Positions 1 to 7,515 of a stretch of 12,047 nt of DNA are shown here, piece by piece; positions within the stretch are counted from its first letter, which is position 1; every line of letters begins with the position of its first letter. Below the pieces are notes generated by a model. That model did not search any database. It was given only the letters and a program-made list of their open reading frames with translations, and had not been told where the DNA came from. Location: contig CALIIG010000331.1 of the NCBI GenBank assembly GCA_938018155.1, positions 1 through 12,047 on the forward strand, given 5' to 3'. The stretch comes from an uncultured Prevotella sp. GTDB lineage: Bacteria > Bacteroidota > Bacteroidia > Bacteroidales > Bacteroidaceae. A program made the position numbers and the translations under genes.

Positions 1-817
1 TCTTAATTCTTACAGGATAGATGGTGGGAGGATATACTACTTTGGCTCCGAAATTGCAAAGTTCCATGGCCTCTACATAGCTAAGCTCATCAATAGTATA
101 GGCTGATTGAATGACCTTGGGGTCGGCAGTCATGAACCCGTCAACGTCAGTCCATATCTCAAGTAGCTCTGCATTGAGGGCTGCTGCGATGATAGCTGCG
201 GTATAATCAGAGCCGCCGCGTCCTAAATTAGTGGTTTCTCCTGTACTGCTGTCAGCAGAAATGAAACCGGGCACAAGCGTAATTCGTGAGAAATTAGCAC
301 AGGTTTCTTTCACCAGATGGTAAGTAAGCTCGCTGTCTAACTTGTTTTTCCCGTTTGCTTTAGTGGTTTTAATAAACTCCCTTGAGTCCATCCATTTAGC
401 TCCTCTGACAAGTGTTGCAACGATGTTTGAACTTAATCTTTCACCATAGCTTACGATGGCATCCTGCGTTTTGTGGCTAAGGTCATGTATAAGATATACA
501 CCAAAGTAAATGGAATGGAGCTGCTCAAAGAGCTTGTCAACTTTGTTGAACAGATCTTCACGGTCTTTAAGATCGGTGATGATGGCCTCTATCATTTTGT
601 GATGTCGGCTGACAATCTCTTCAAACGACCGTTTCCATCCGTCGTTACCTTCCTTCGCCAGCTGAGATGTTGAAATAAGTTTGTCAGTAATTCCCCCTAA
701 AGCACTAACGACAACAACAATGGGTTGACGGCATGCTTCTTTTTCGACGATGCGTTTCAGGGATAAAATGCTCGCCACGGAACCAACAGATGTTCCGCCA
801 AATTTAAGAACCTTCAT
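1..817 (-). CDS. thrA: Aspartokinase domain, probably of bifunctional aspartokinase/homoserine dehydrogenase (5' part; runs off the left edge)
   Basis: I translated this directly on the minus strand: the ATG at 817-815 opens 272 codons with no stop before the window edge. The protein phosphorylates aspartate, the first step to threonine, methionine, lysine and diaminopimelate. Visible motifs are KFGGTSVGS (residues 5-13, the amino-acid kinase N-terminal loop), SYGERLSS (123-130), GRGGSDYTAA (199-208, substrate and nucleotide binding) and WTDVDGFMTADP (222-233), all in the canonical order. The kinase domain is nearly complete. The ACT regulatory region and any homoserine dehydrogenase domain would lie beyond the edge. 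The fused thrA call rests on my recollection that Bacteroidales aspartokinases with this N-terminus are usually fused proteins of about 810 residues; a monofunctional lysC cannot be excluded. The gene is divergent from the FAD enzyme at 1009 and has its own promoter at 885-915. Confidence 0.9.
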   Translation of the reverse strand, partial: MKVLKFGGTSVGSVASILSLKRIVEKEACRQPIVVVVSALGGITDKLISTSQLAKEGNDGWKRSFEEIVSRHHKMIEAIITDLKDREDLFNKVDKLFEQLHSIYFGVYLIHDLSHKTQDAIVSYGERLSSNIVATLVRGAKWMDSREFIKTTKANGKNKLDSELTYHLVKETCANFSRITLVPGFISADSSTGETTNLGRGGSDYTAAIIAAALNAELLEIWTDVDGFMTADPKVIQSAYTIDELSYVEAMELCNFGAKVVYPPTIYPVRIK

Positions 818-884
818 GTCTTTTATATTAAATGACTTGTACCCGCATCCTTAAAACAAACAGGCTATACGAATACTTTGTGTG

Positions 885-915
885 CAAAGTTAGTAATGTT
901 ATGTTGCATTTCAAA
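885..915 (-). promoter_or_regulatory. Promoter of the aspartokinase gene (Bacteroidota type)
   Basis: Read on the minus strand, TAACTTTG (892-885) matches the Bacteroidota -7 consensus TAnnTTTG exactly. A TTTG (915-912) lies 19 nt upstream, in the -33 position. Transcription would start near 878, leaving a leader of about 60 nt. A short dyad, ACTTTG-tgtg-CAAAGT (875-890), overlaps the -7 element and the start region and could be an operator. Confidence 0.7.
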
Positions 916-953
916 GAAAGAATGTGATAAAATGTTATCCTAATTAGTTGGTA

Positions 954-985
954 TTGTGCAAAATGACATTATTTCATTACTTTTG
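954..985 (+). promoter_or_regulatory. Promoter of the FAD-dependent dehydrogenase gene
   Basis: TACTTTTG (978-985) fits the -7 consensus TAnnTTTG. A TTG at 954-956, 21 nt upstream, may serve as the -33 element, although the spacing is slightly long. The predicted start near 992 gives a leader of only about 16 nt before the ATG at 1009. Confidence 0.6.
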
Positions 986-1008
986 CAATATAAATAGAAA
1001 ACACAGTC

Positions 1009-2604
1009 ATGGTAGAAGAATTTCAGATTAGAGTAAGACCTGAAGTTGCGGCATCAGAAAAGAATATCGTTAGTTTTATATCAGAAGAAAAGGGTATTGA
1101 CGCGGAGTCTGTATGCCTGGTGCGTGTGCTGCGCAGGAGTATTGATGCACGGCAGCGTAATATTTTCGTAAATTTAAAGGTAAGGGCCTATATCAATGAG
1201 ATACCTCAGGATGATGGTTTTCAGCATACAGAATATCCCGATGTGAGCGAACGACCGAAGGTTATTGTTGTTGGTGAAGGTCCCGGCGGGCTGTTTGCAT
1301 CGCTGAGGCTGATAGAATTGGGCTACCGTCCCGTTATTCTTGAACGGGGAAAAGATGTGAGAGAGCGTAAAAAGGACATGGCATTGATTACCCGTACGCA
1401 GCAAGTCGATCCTGAAAGTAACTATTGTTTTGGCGAAGGCGGGGCAGGAGCGTTCAGCGATGGTAAACTTTATACGCGTAGTAAAAAGCGTGGAAGCGTT
1501 GAAAAAATATTGAATGTGTTCTGTCAGCATGGTGCTTCTACCAATATTTTAGCTGATGTTCGCCCGCATATTGGGACGGATAAGCTCCCGCGTGTAATTG
1601 AAAACATGCGCCTTCAGATAGTAAAGAGTGGAGGAGAAGTGCATTTTCAAACCAAGATGACGTCCTTAATATTGCAAGGAGACAAAGTGGTGGGCGTGGA
1701 AGCCTTAAATATGAAAGAAGGGAAAGAGGAAATTTTCCATGGTCCTGTAATCCTTGCCACAGGGCATAGTGCACGTGATGTCTATCAGTATCTGAATGAT
1801 TCGGGGATAGAAATTGAGCCAAAGGGAATAGCTGTAGGCGTTCGTTTGGAGCATCCGTCGAAATTAATTGATCAGATTCAGTATCATAACAAGGATGGGA
1901 GGGGGCTGTATTTGCCAGCAGCAGAATACTCGTTTGTAACACAAGTAGATGGAAGGGGAGTGTATTCGTTTTGTATGTGTCCCGGCGGATTTGTTATTCC
2001 AGCAGCGACCGGGCCTGAACAGATTGTGGTAAATGGTATGTCACCGAGCAATCGGGGGACGGCATGGTCGAACAGTGGTATGGTTGTTGAGATACATCCG
2101 GAGGATATTCCGTCGCTTAAAATGTTGAGTGAAGCAGAGTATTCTTCAAATCTTTGTATGATGGAACTTCAGAAACGATTGGAGAAGAACTGTTGGCAGC
2201 AAGGCAATATGAAGCAAACGGCACCTGCTCAACGTATGGCCGACTTTGTGAATAACAGGCTAAGCTACGATTTGCCACGTAGTAGTTATGCACCCGGGCT
2301 GATTAGCAGTCCGTTGCATTTTTGGCTTCCGCAATTTATCGGTCATCGTTTACAAGAAGGTTTTAAGGCGTTTGGCAAGCGTAGTCATGGTTTTTTGACC
2401 CATGAAGCAGTGCTTATTGCGGTTGAAACCCGCACGTCAAGTCCGGTTCGTATACTTCGCAACGGAGAATCGTTACAACATATTCGGATAGAAGGTCTTT
2501 TTCCATGTGGAGAGGGTGCCGGCTATGCGGGAGGAATTGTATCGGCTGGAATGGATGGTGAAAGATGTGCAGAAATGTGTGCTGCCTGTCTTAATTCTAA
2601 ATGA
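1009..2604 (+). CDS. FAD-dependent dehydrogenase/oxidoreductase of the COG2509 type
   Basis: This 531-residue cytoplasmic flavoprotein belongs to a widespread family whose substrate is not established. Residues 1-80 form the small N-terminal domain typical of the family. A Rossmann fold follows, with VVGEGPGGLFA (87-97) as the dinucleotide-binding loop and E112 in VILERG at the end of the second strand, where it should bind the adenosine ribose of FAD. GEGGAGAFSDGKLYTR (142-157) and the C-terminal GEGAGYAGGIVSAGMDG (about 503-519) are strongly conserved family blocks; the latter is the second FAD contact. There is no signal peptide or membrane segment. The length is normal for the family. The start is chosen because the ATG at 1009 sits directly behind a good -7 element and gives the complete N-terminal domain. 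The gene is divergent from the aspartokinase gene and followed by pyk, which has its own promoter. FAD binding is sure; the reaction is unknown. Confidence 0.88.
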   Translation: MVEEFQIRVRPEVAASEKNIVSFISEEKGIDAESVCLVRVLRRSIDARQRNIFVNLKVRAYINEIPQDDGFQHTEYPDVSERPKVIVVGEGPGGLFASLRLIELGYRPVILERGKDVRERKKDMALITRTQQVDPESNYCFGEGGAGAFSDGKLYTRSKKRGSVEKILNVFCQHGASTNILADVRPHIGTDKLPRVIENMRLQIVKSGGEVHFQTKMTSLILQGDKVVGVEALNMKEGKEEIFHGPVILATGHSARDVYQYLNDSGIEIEPKGIAVGVRLEHPSKLIDQIQYHNKDGRGLYLPAAEYSFVTQVDGRGVYSFCMCPGGFVIPAATGPEQIVVNGMSPSNRGTAWSNSGMVVEIHPEDIPSLKMLSEAEYSSNLCMMELQKRLEKNCWQQGNMKQTAPAQRMADFVNNRLSYDLPRSSYAPGLISSPLHFWLPQFIGHRLQEGFKAFGKRSHGFLTHEAVLIAVETRTSSPVRILRNGESLQHIRIEGLFPCGEGAGYAGGIVSAGMDGERCAEMCAACLNSK

Positions 2605-2622
2605 TATTATAGAATAATATCA
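2602..2622. repeat. AT-rich dyad spanning the stop codon and the pyk -33 region
   Basis: This is a perfect 9-bp inverted repeat, TGATATTAT and ATAATATCA, separated by AGA. It begins at the TGA stop of the FAD gene. As RNA it would be a weak, AT-only hairpin with no following T run, so it is a poor intrinsic terminator. As DNA it covers the place where the -33 box of the pyk promoter should be (about 2609-2612), which suits a regulator binding site. Function is inferred only. Confidence 0.45.
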
Positions 2623-2632
2623 GAAAAAACAG

Positions 2633-2640
2633 TAACTTTG
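2633..2640 (+). promoter_or_regulatory. -7 element of the pyruvate kinase promoter
   Basis: TAACTTTG is an exact TAnnTTTG match 20 nt ahead of the pyk ATG at 2661, so the leader would be about 13 nt. No clear TTTG is present at -33. That position is occupied by the AT-rich dyad at 2602-2622, which could mean the promoter is activator-dependent or regulator-controlled. Confidence 0.65.
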
Positions 2641-2660
2641 CATAAAATGGATAATGTGCA

Positions 2661-4103
2661 ATGAAACAGACAAAGATTGTTTGCTCGATAAGTGACCGTC
2701 ATTGTGAAATTGATTTTATAAGACAACTGTTTATCGCAGGGATGAATGTGGTTCGTATGAACACCGCCCATGCAACACCGGATGGTATTCGAAATATAAT
2801 CAAAAACGTTAGGGCGGTATCTCCCCATATTGGTATTTTGATTGATACAAAGGGTCCGGAAGTCCGTACTACGGATGTTGATGAACCCATTCAGTACAAA
2901 ACGGGTGAGGTTGTTAAGATTGTAGGCAGGCCCGATGTGAAGACAACCCACGACTATATTAATGTGTCTTTCCCTGAATTTGCCTGTGACCTGAAGATCG
3001 GAGACAATATTTTGTTTGATGATGGAGCCATAGACATGAAGGTTCGTGGGATTGAAGGTCCTACGATTTATGTTGAGGTGATGAACGATGGCGTGCTCGG
3101 AGCACATAAAAGCGTAAATGTTCCAGGCGAACATATTGACTTACCTGCACTGACTGAAAAGGATAAATGTAATATTTTACTGGCTATAGAGGAAGACATT
3201 GACTTTATAGCACATAGCTTTGTGCGCTCGGCCGATGATGTAAAAGCCGTACAAGATATATTGGATGCGCACAATTCGGATATTAAAATCATCTCAAAGA
3301 TAGAAAATCAGGAGGGTGTAGATAATATCGATGAGATTATTGATGCCAGCTATGGCGTTATGATTGCAAGAGGAGACTTGGGTATTGAAGTTCCAATAGA
3401 ATGTATACCCGGAATACAAAGAAAAATTATTAAGAAATGTGTAAGGAAGCATAAGCCTGTAATTGTAGCTACACAAATGCTTCATACGATGATTAATAAT
3501 CCGCGTCCTACACGTGCAGAAGTAACCGACATTGCAAATGCCATCTATTCAAACACCGATGCTTTAATGCTTAGTGGCGAAACAGCATCGGGAAAATATC
3601 CATTGGAAGCTGTTCGTACGATGGCATCAATTGCAGAGCAGGCAGAAAAGGATCGCCAAAGCTTTGGTCATTCAGAGGACATTCCTTTGATGTCAAATTG
3701 TACACAAAGGGAATTTCTGGCTCATGCTGCAATAGACGCAACACGATTACTGGGTGTAGAGGGCATTATAACAGATTCGGAGACGGGTGAGACAGCTCGT
3801 AACCTTGCGTCTTTCCGCGGTCCAAAGCCTATTTTGGCTATTTGTTATAAGGAGAAAACACAACGATGGCTAAATCTTTCTTATGGTGTAATATCGGTTT
3901 ACCAAAAGGAACACAGGAATGCTGACTTTATGTTTCTGGCCGCTTTGCGCATGCTTCGGCAGAAAGGCTATTTAACAGACAATGACAAGGTGGCTTATCT
4001 TTCAGGCTCACTTGGCGAGGGAGGAGGAACCACATTTATAGAAATTAACAGGGTTAGAAAAGCCTTTGATGAGAAATATCAATTCCATTTGCCGAAGGTA
4101 TAG
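2661..4103 (+). CDS. pyk: Pyruvate kinase
   Basis: This 480-residue glycolytic enzyme transfers phosphate from phosphoenolpyruvate to ADP. The architecture is standard: an A domain split by a B domain (about residues 72-155), then a C-terminal regulatory domain (about 340-480). Visible active-site residues are R32 and N34 in RMNTAH, D62-T63-K64 and E67 in DTKGPEVRT, K213 and E215 in ISKIENQEG (the pyruvate kinase signature), D239 in ARGDLG and T271 in VATQML; TRAEVTDIANAI (284-295) and MLSGETASGKYP (303-314) follow. The glutamate matching rabbit E117 (E67) marks the K+-dependent class, yet the serine that helps bind K+ in rabbit enzyme (S76) is alanine here (A36). The gene has its own -7 element and a short leader. 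Its last 25 bp overlap the end of the convergent plug gene, and a hairpin just past the stop may terminate it. Confidence 0.96.
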   Translation: MKQTKIVCSISDRHCEIDFIRQLFIAGMNVVRMNTAHATPDGIRNIIKNVRAVSPHIGILIDTKGPEVRTTDVDEPIQYKTGEVVKIVGRPDVKTTHDYINVSFPEFACDLKIGDNILFDDGAIDMKVRGIEGPTIYVEVMNDGVLGAHKSVNVPGEHIDLPALTEKDKCNILLAIEEDIDFIAHSFVRSADDVKAVQDILDAHNSDIKIISKIENQEGVDNIDEIIDASYGVMIARGDLGIEVPIECIPGIQRKIIKKCVRKHKPVIVATQMLHTMINNPRPTRAEVTDIANAIYSNTDALMLSGETASGKYPLEAVRTMASIAEQAEKDRQSFGHSEDIPLMSNCTQREFLAHAAIDATRLLGVEGIITDSETGETARNLASFRGPKPILAICYKEKTQRWLNLSYGVISVYQKEHRNADFMFLAALRMLRQKGYLTDNDKVAYLSGSLGEGGGTTFIEINRVRKAFDEKYQFHLPKV

Positions 4104-5314
4104 CCTACAAGGCGATCGGTTCGGTCGCTGTTTCCTCTGAAATAAACCAGGGCATGGTATGTGTTTTCAGTTTGAAAGAAGTTGCCTTCTGATGGTACAG
4201 GGGTAAGTTTACCGTCATGTGTCATCATTAAATACTGATAACTGTAGTAGCCTTGTTTCAGTAAGAGGTTACATTCATATTGTTGATTTGCTTTATTCCA
4301 CAGCATTTCGTATTGTGGAATAAAGTGGTCATTGGTGAAGAAGCCGTTGATATAAATGGGAAATATTGATTTTTCGGTTTTGAGTCTGAAGTGTGTTATG
4401 ATGTAATCAGAAGCGGTATTGTTCTCAATATTGTCTGAGTTTCTTATCAGATAAGCCCCATTTGCATCTTTATCGGAGACATAACTGTGTCTTGGTTCGT
4501 CTGTCCATATCCAGGCATGGTAGTTCTTTCCGTCCCAGTTAATACTTTCCAGACCCATGGTTGTGTGGGTAACGTCAAGTGTTTCAAACTTGTGATATTC
4601 GTTTCCACCATCAAAAATATAATCCCTGCAATGGCTCCATTGTAAGCCGTTAGGTTTAATATATTGAGGTTGTGCATTTACAACAGCATTATCCCACCTG
4701 CAATTTTGCATGACAACAGTCTTAATTTGCGTTGCAGGATTAGTTACAATGTTGTTACCGTAGCCAACGGCCATTTCTACTTGCTGATGTTTCCCGTTCA
4801 TGTCAATATCTGTGTTTGTGGTTACATTGAGGTTTACAGACATTGACGGATCGACAATCATGAAATATGCTTTGCTAATTATTTTTTTCTCATTGTTCTC
4901 ATCATATATGGTCACTTTATAGTTACCACTTAGTTTGGGTTGGCATTTATTATTAGGAAGAGCAAAGTGATAATGTGTATATTGATAATTGGTGTTGACA
5001 GATTCCTGAATATCGTCTATTAGATTATCAGATGCAAAGCCATCAATATAATCGCTTTCAAATAAAGAGGTTGAAACTTTCCAATTGGCTTCACAGTGTT
5101 CTACTTTATAGCAATAGCGGTGATATTCATGGGTTAAGTCATCAAAATCGATGTTGATGACATCGTCACTGTTCAGGGTTATAACGGGTAAGCCGAGCCA
5201 ATCATTATTTGCAACCACTTGAAGAGAAGCAATATTGGGATCTAAAATCTCATTACGTTGGGCACAAAGATTCAGGTAAACCAGCGAAAATACGAATAAA
5301 AGTGCTTTCTTCAT
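4079..5314 (-). CDS. Type IX secretion system plug-family protein (DUF5103)
   Basis: This is a 411-residue exported protein of the family formerly called DUF5103. Its Flavobacterium johnsoniae member (Plug) seals the periplasmic mouth of the SprA outer-membrane translocon in published T9SS structures. From the ATG at 5314 the protein starts with a typical Sec signal peptide, MKKALLFVFSLVYLNLCAQ. A beta-rich body follows, ending in the family's conserved tail: PSEGNFFQTENTYHALVYFR, then DRLVGYT near the C-terminus. An upstream in-frame TTG at 5338 would add eight residues ahead of the signal peptide and is less likely. The gene lies downstream of pgk, beyond a terminator hairpin, with no clear -7 element of its own. 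It may depend on readthrough or on a degenerate promoter. Family membership is from recognition of conserved segments; the plug role is inferred by homology. It implies that T9SS genes are elsewhere in the genome. Confidence 0.85.
   Translation of the reverse strand: MKKALLFVFSLVYLNLCAQRNEILDPNIASLQVVANNDWLGLPVITLNSDDVINIDFDDLTHEYHRYCYKVEHCEANWKVSTSLFESDYIDGFASDNLIDDIQESVNTNYQYTHYHFALPNNKCQPKLSGNYKVTIYDENNEKKIISKAYFMIVDPSMSVNLNVTTNTDIDMNGKHQQVEMAVGYGNNIVTNPATQIKTVVMQNCRWDNAVVNAQPQYIKPNGLQWSHCRDYIFDGGNEYHKFETLDVTHTTMGLESINWDGKNYHAWIWTDEPRHSYVSDKDANGAYLIRNSDNIENNTASDYIITHFRLKTEKSIFPIYINGFFTNDHFIPQYEMLWNKANQQYECNLLLKQGYYSYQYLMMTHDGKLTPVPSEGNFFQTENTYHALVYFRGNSDRTDRLVGYTFGKWN
4112..4134 (+). terminator. 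Possible intrinsic terminator of pyk, inside the opposite gene
   Basis: Eight nucleotides after the pyk stop, GCGATCG (4112-4118) pairs with CGGTCGC (4122-4128) across a GTT loop. This makes a 7-bp GC-rich stem with one G-U pair, followed by TGTTTCC. The T tract is short, so efficiency is doubtful. The same bases encode the NSDRTDRL stretch of the convergent gene, so the hairpin could also be an accident of coding sequence. Confidence 0.4.
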
Positions 5315-5329
5315 TTGCGAAATATTGGT

Positions 5330-5385
5330 TATAAACAAACAAAGACGTCCGCACGTAACATTTATCGTTACATTGCAGACGTCTT
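5330..5385 (-). terminator. Rho-independent terminator downstream of pgk
   Basis: On the minus strand AAGACGTC pairs with GACGTCTT (8 bp, plus positions 5378-5385 and 5342-5349). The stem continues through GC/GC and an inner GTAAC/GTTAC helix (5355-5359 with 5367-5371) around a 7-nt loop. On the minus strand this is followed by a T-rich tail, TTTGTTTGTTTA. It lies 30 nt after the pgk stop and 15 to 27 nt ahead of the plug gene start, so it should separate or attenuate expression between the two. Confidence 0.7.
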
Positions 5386-5415
5386 AAAATTACTTTAAAT
5401 TTGAAACTAGTGTGA

Positions 5416-6669
5416 CTATTCTCCCTTAATAGCTGCTACGCCTGGAAGAGTTTTTCCTTCGATAGCTTCGAGCATAGCACCACCGCCTGTCGATACATAG
5501 CTTACTTTATCAGCCAGTCCAAACTTATTGATTGCTGCAACTGAATCACCACCTCCAACAAGAGAGTAGGCACCATTCTTTTGTGTAGCCTCTGCAACGG
5601 CTTTGGCAATCTCGCCTGTTCCATGTGAGAAGTTTTCTAATTCAAACACACCTACCGGACCATTCCATAGGATAGTCTTTGAATCCATGATGATTTTCTT
5701 CCAATTTTTAATAGATTCTTCAGAGGCATCCATACCTTCCCATTCGTCAGGTATTTGATTAATAGGGAACACTTTGCGTTCTGTATCATTTGAAAAATCC
5801 TTACCACAGAGAGTCGCTACGGAAAGACTAAGATTAACTCCTTTCTTTTTTGCCTCAGCAATTACATTTAAAGCTTCAGGCATTAAATCGTCTTCGTGGA
5901 GTGATTTGCCAATATGTCCACCTTGTGCCTTAATAAACGTGTAGCCCATTCCCCCACCAATGATGAGATTATCAACCTTATCGAGCAGGTTTTTAATAAC
6001 TCCAAGCTTTGAGCTTACTTTAGATCCACCGATGATTGCTGTAAATGGATGTTTGGCATTCTTCAATACATTATCAATGGCCGTTACCTCTTTCTCCATC
6101 AAATAGCCAAGCATCTTGCTATCTTTGTCAAAGTAATCGGCTATTACTGCGGTTGAAGCGTGCTTGCGGTGTGCAGTACCGAACGCATCATTTACATACA
6201 CATCGGCATAAGATGCTAATTTTTTAGCAAACTCTTTTTGTTTTTCCTTAAGAGCTTTCTTTGCTTCATCGTATTCGGGAGTGCCCTTTTCTACACCAGT
6301 TGGTTTGCCTTCCTCTTCAGGATAGAAGCGTAAGTTCTCAAGAAGCAGGGCTTCACCCATCTTTAAGGCTGCAGCTTCTTTCTCAGCATTTGCACAGTCG
6401 GGAGCAAACCTAACGTCAACGCCCAATTCCTCAGACACTTTATTGACAATTTGTTTTAGGCTTAATTTTTCGTTTACTTTTCCCTTGGGCTTGCCCATGT
6501 GGCTCATCATGATAACAGCACCGCCATCTGCAAGAATCTTCTTCAGAGTAGGAAGAGCACCGCGAATACGCGTGTCGTCAGTTACATTACCGTTTTCATC
6601 CAATGGAACATTGAAGTCTACACGTACAATCGCTTTTTTTCCAGCGAAATTAAAATGATCAATTGTCAT
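5416..6669 (-). CDS. pgk: Phosphoglycerate kinase
   Basis: This 417-residue cytoplasmic enzyme interconverts 1,3-bisphosphoglycerate plus ADP with 3-phosphoglycerate plus ATP. Visible motifs are RVDFNVP (16-22, the PGK signature), [10 protein letters not shown] (55-64, usually SHLGRPKG), [13 protein letters not shown] (109-121), [12 protein letters not shown] (161-172), GGSKVSSK (214-221, with nucleotide-site lysines), WNGPVGVFE (335-343), GGGDS (372-376) and STGGGAMLE (393-401). Both lobes are complete and the length is normal. The frame stays open upstream to 6774, but [11 protein letters not shown] at 6669 is the usual family N-terminus and lies 38 nt behind a good -7 element, so it is the start. 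The segment after GVNL (278-291) lacks the PVD usually seen there, a mild divergence away from the catalytic residues. A terminator hairpin follows the gene. Confidence 0.96.
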   Translation of the reverse strand: MTIDHFNFAGKKAIVRVDFNVPLDENGNVTDDTRIRGALPTLKKILADGGAVIMMSHMGKPKGKVNEKLSLKQIVNKVSEELGVDVRFAPDCANAEKEAAALKMGEALLLENLRFYPEEEGKPTGVEKGTPEYDEAKKALKEKQKEFAKKLASYADVYVNDAFGTAHRKHASTAVIADYFDKDSKMLGYLMEKEVTAIDNVLKNAKHPFTAIIGGSKVSSKLGVIKNLLDKVDNLIIGGGMGYTFIKAQGGHIGKSLHEDDLMPEALNVIAEAKKKGVNLSLSVATLCGKDFSNDTERKVFPINQIPDEWEGMDASEESIKNWKKIIMDSKTILWNGPVGVFELENFSHGTGEIAKAVAEATQKNGAYSLVGGGDSVAAINKFGLADKVSYVSTGGGAMLEAIEGKTLPGVAAIKGE

Positions 6670-6706
6670 TGTATTTCTGTTTAGTTTAAAAATAAATTTT
6701 CCTGTA

Positions 6707-6740
6707 CAAAGATACGAAAAAGCACGATAGAGCAGGCAAA
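6707..6740 (-). promoter_or_regulatory. Promoter of pgk
   Basis: On the minus strand TATCTTTG (6714-6707) matches TAnnTTTG, and TTTG (6740-6737) lies 22 nt upstream as a -33 candidate. The predicted start near 6700 gives a leader of about 30 nt before the ATG at 6669. This supports the downstream pgk start, because the longer reading frame would begin upstream of the promoter. Confidence 0.7.
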
Positions 6741-6836
6741 CTACATTAAGTTTTATCTTTTTTTGTGTGCTCACGATATATCTTTGTCATGTGTATATGC
6801 TAAAAACGATGATTAAATCTACTGTTGATTCCTTTT

Positions 6837-6853
6837 TACTGATTCCATCAGTA
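6837..6853. repeat. Short perfect dyad just after queC
   Basis: TACTGAT and ATCAGTA (7 bp) flank TCC, 5 nt downstream of the queC stop. Read in the queC direction, the stem is followed by AAAAAGG rather than T residues, so it is not a standard terminator. It could be a 3'-end hairpin that protects the message, or chance. Confidence 0.3.
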
Positions 6854-6858
6854 TGCTT

Positions 6859-7515
6859 TTATATTTCGTCATATACAGTTGTATCCTCTATTCCAGCCTC
6901 TTTGAGTGCCTCTTGACGTTCGCGACAGGTACCACATTTCCCACAATGTTTTTCTTCTCCTTTGTAGCAACTCCATGTTTCACTATAATCTATTCCAAGT
7001 ACTTTCCCATGCCTTGCAATATCAGCTTTGGTCATATTGGTATAGGGAACAAAAAGTCTTACTCCGACAAAAGTCCCTGTTTCTGCGGCCTTTGACATCG
7101 ATTTTACAAATTCAAGCCTGCAATCAGGATATATGGTATGGTCGCCACTGTGGTTGGCCATCATCACAAAAGGAAGATGATTACTTTCTGCTATCCCAAT
7201 GGCTATGCTTAACATGATACCATTTCTAAATGGAACAACTGTCGATTTCATATTGTCTTCATCGTAGTTTCCTTCTGGAATAGCCCCGGCACCTTCCAAT
7301 AAACTCGACTTAAAATATTGTGGCATAAAAGCTAAGTCGATGGTAATATGAGGTATTCCAAGGCGTTTACAATGAAGTTCAGCAAATGGAATTTCACGAG
7401 CATTGTGGTTACTGCCATAGTTATACGAAATTGCGAGTGCTATTCGGTCTTTAAATTCATAAAGCATAGTGATAGAATCCATTCCGCCGCTTACTATTAT
7501 TACAGAATCTTTCAT
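6859..7515 (-). CDS. queC: 7-cyano-7-deazaguanine (preQ0) synthase QueC
   Basis: This 218-residue cytoplasmic ATPase converts 7-carboxy-7-deazaguanine to preQ0 with ammonia and ATP, a step toward queuosine in tRNA. The N-terminal PP-loop is SGGMDS (residues 9-14). Other conserved pieces are YNYGSNHNAREI (31-42), VPFRNGIML (94-102), MMANHSGDHTIYPDC (118-132) and the zinc site with C183, C191, C194 and C197 in CYKGEEKHCGKCGTC. Length and motif order are normal for the family. The other queuosine genes (queD, queE, queF) are not in the window. No exact TAnnTTTG was found in the 76 nt upstream, so it may be co-transcribed with radA and the unknown gene. No preQ1 aptamer was recognised. Confidence 0.95.
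   Translation of the reverse strand: MKDSVIIVSGGMDSITMLYEFKDRIALAISYNYGSNHNAREIPFAELHCKRLGIPHITIDLAFMPQYFKSSLLEGAGAIPEGNYDEDNMKSTVVPFRNGIMLSIAIGIAESNHLPFVMMANHSGDHTIYPDCRLEFVKSMSKAAETGTFVGVRLFVPYTNMTKADIARHGKVLGIDYSETWSCYKGEEKHCGKCGTCRERQEALKEAGIEDTTVYDEI

Noticed and set aside
473..673. Plus-strand open frame of 66 codons
   Set aside because: It lies fully antisense to the conserved aspartokinase domain and its product resembles nothing.
828..848. Six-codon reading frame (MRVQVI) in the aspartokinase leader
   Set aside because: It has no Thr, Ile, Lys or Met run and no paired attenuator hairpins, so it does not look like a regulatory leader peptide.
5315..5338. TTG start adding eight residues to the plug protein
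   Set aside because: The ATG at 5314 begins a standard signal peptide with a basic MKK start; the longer form would bury it.
6670..6774. N-terminal extension of phosphoglycerate kinase
   Set aside because: It has no family counterpart and would begin upstream of the predicted pgk promoter and transcription start.
6779..6786. TATCTTTG on the plus strand, a possible promoter antisense to queC
   Set aside because: No -33 box at the right spacing (nearest TTTG is 13 nt upstream) and no plus-strand gene or RNA recognised downstream.
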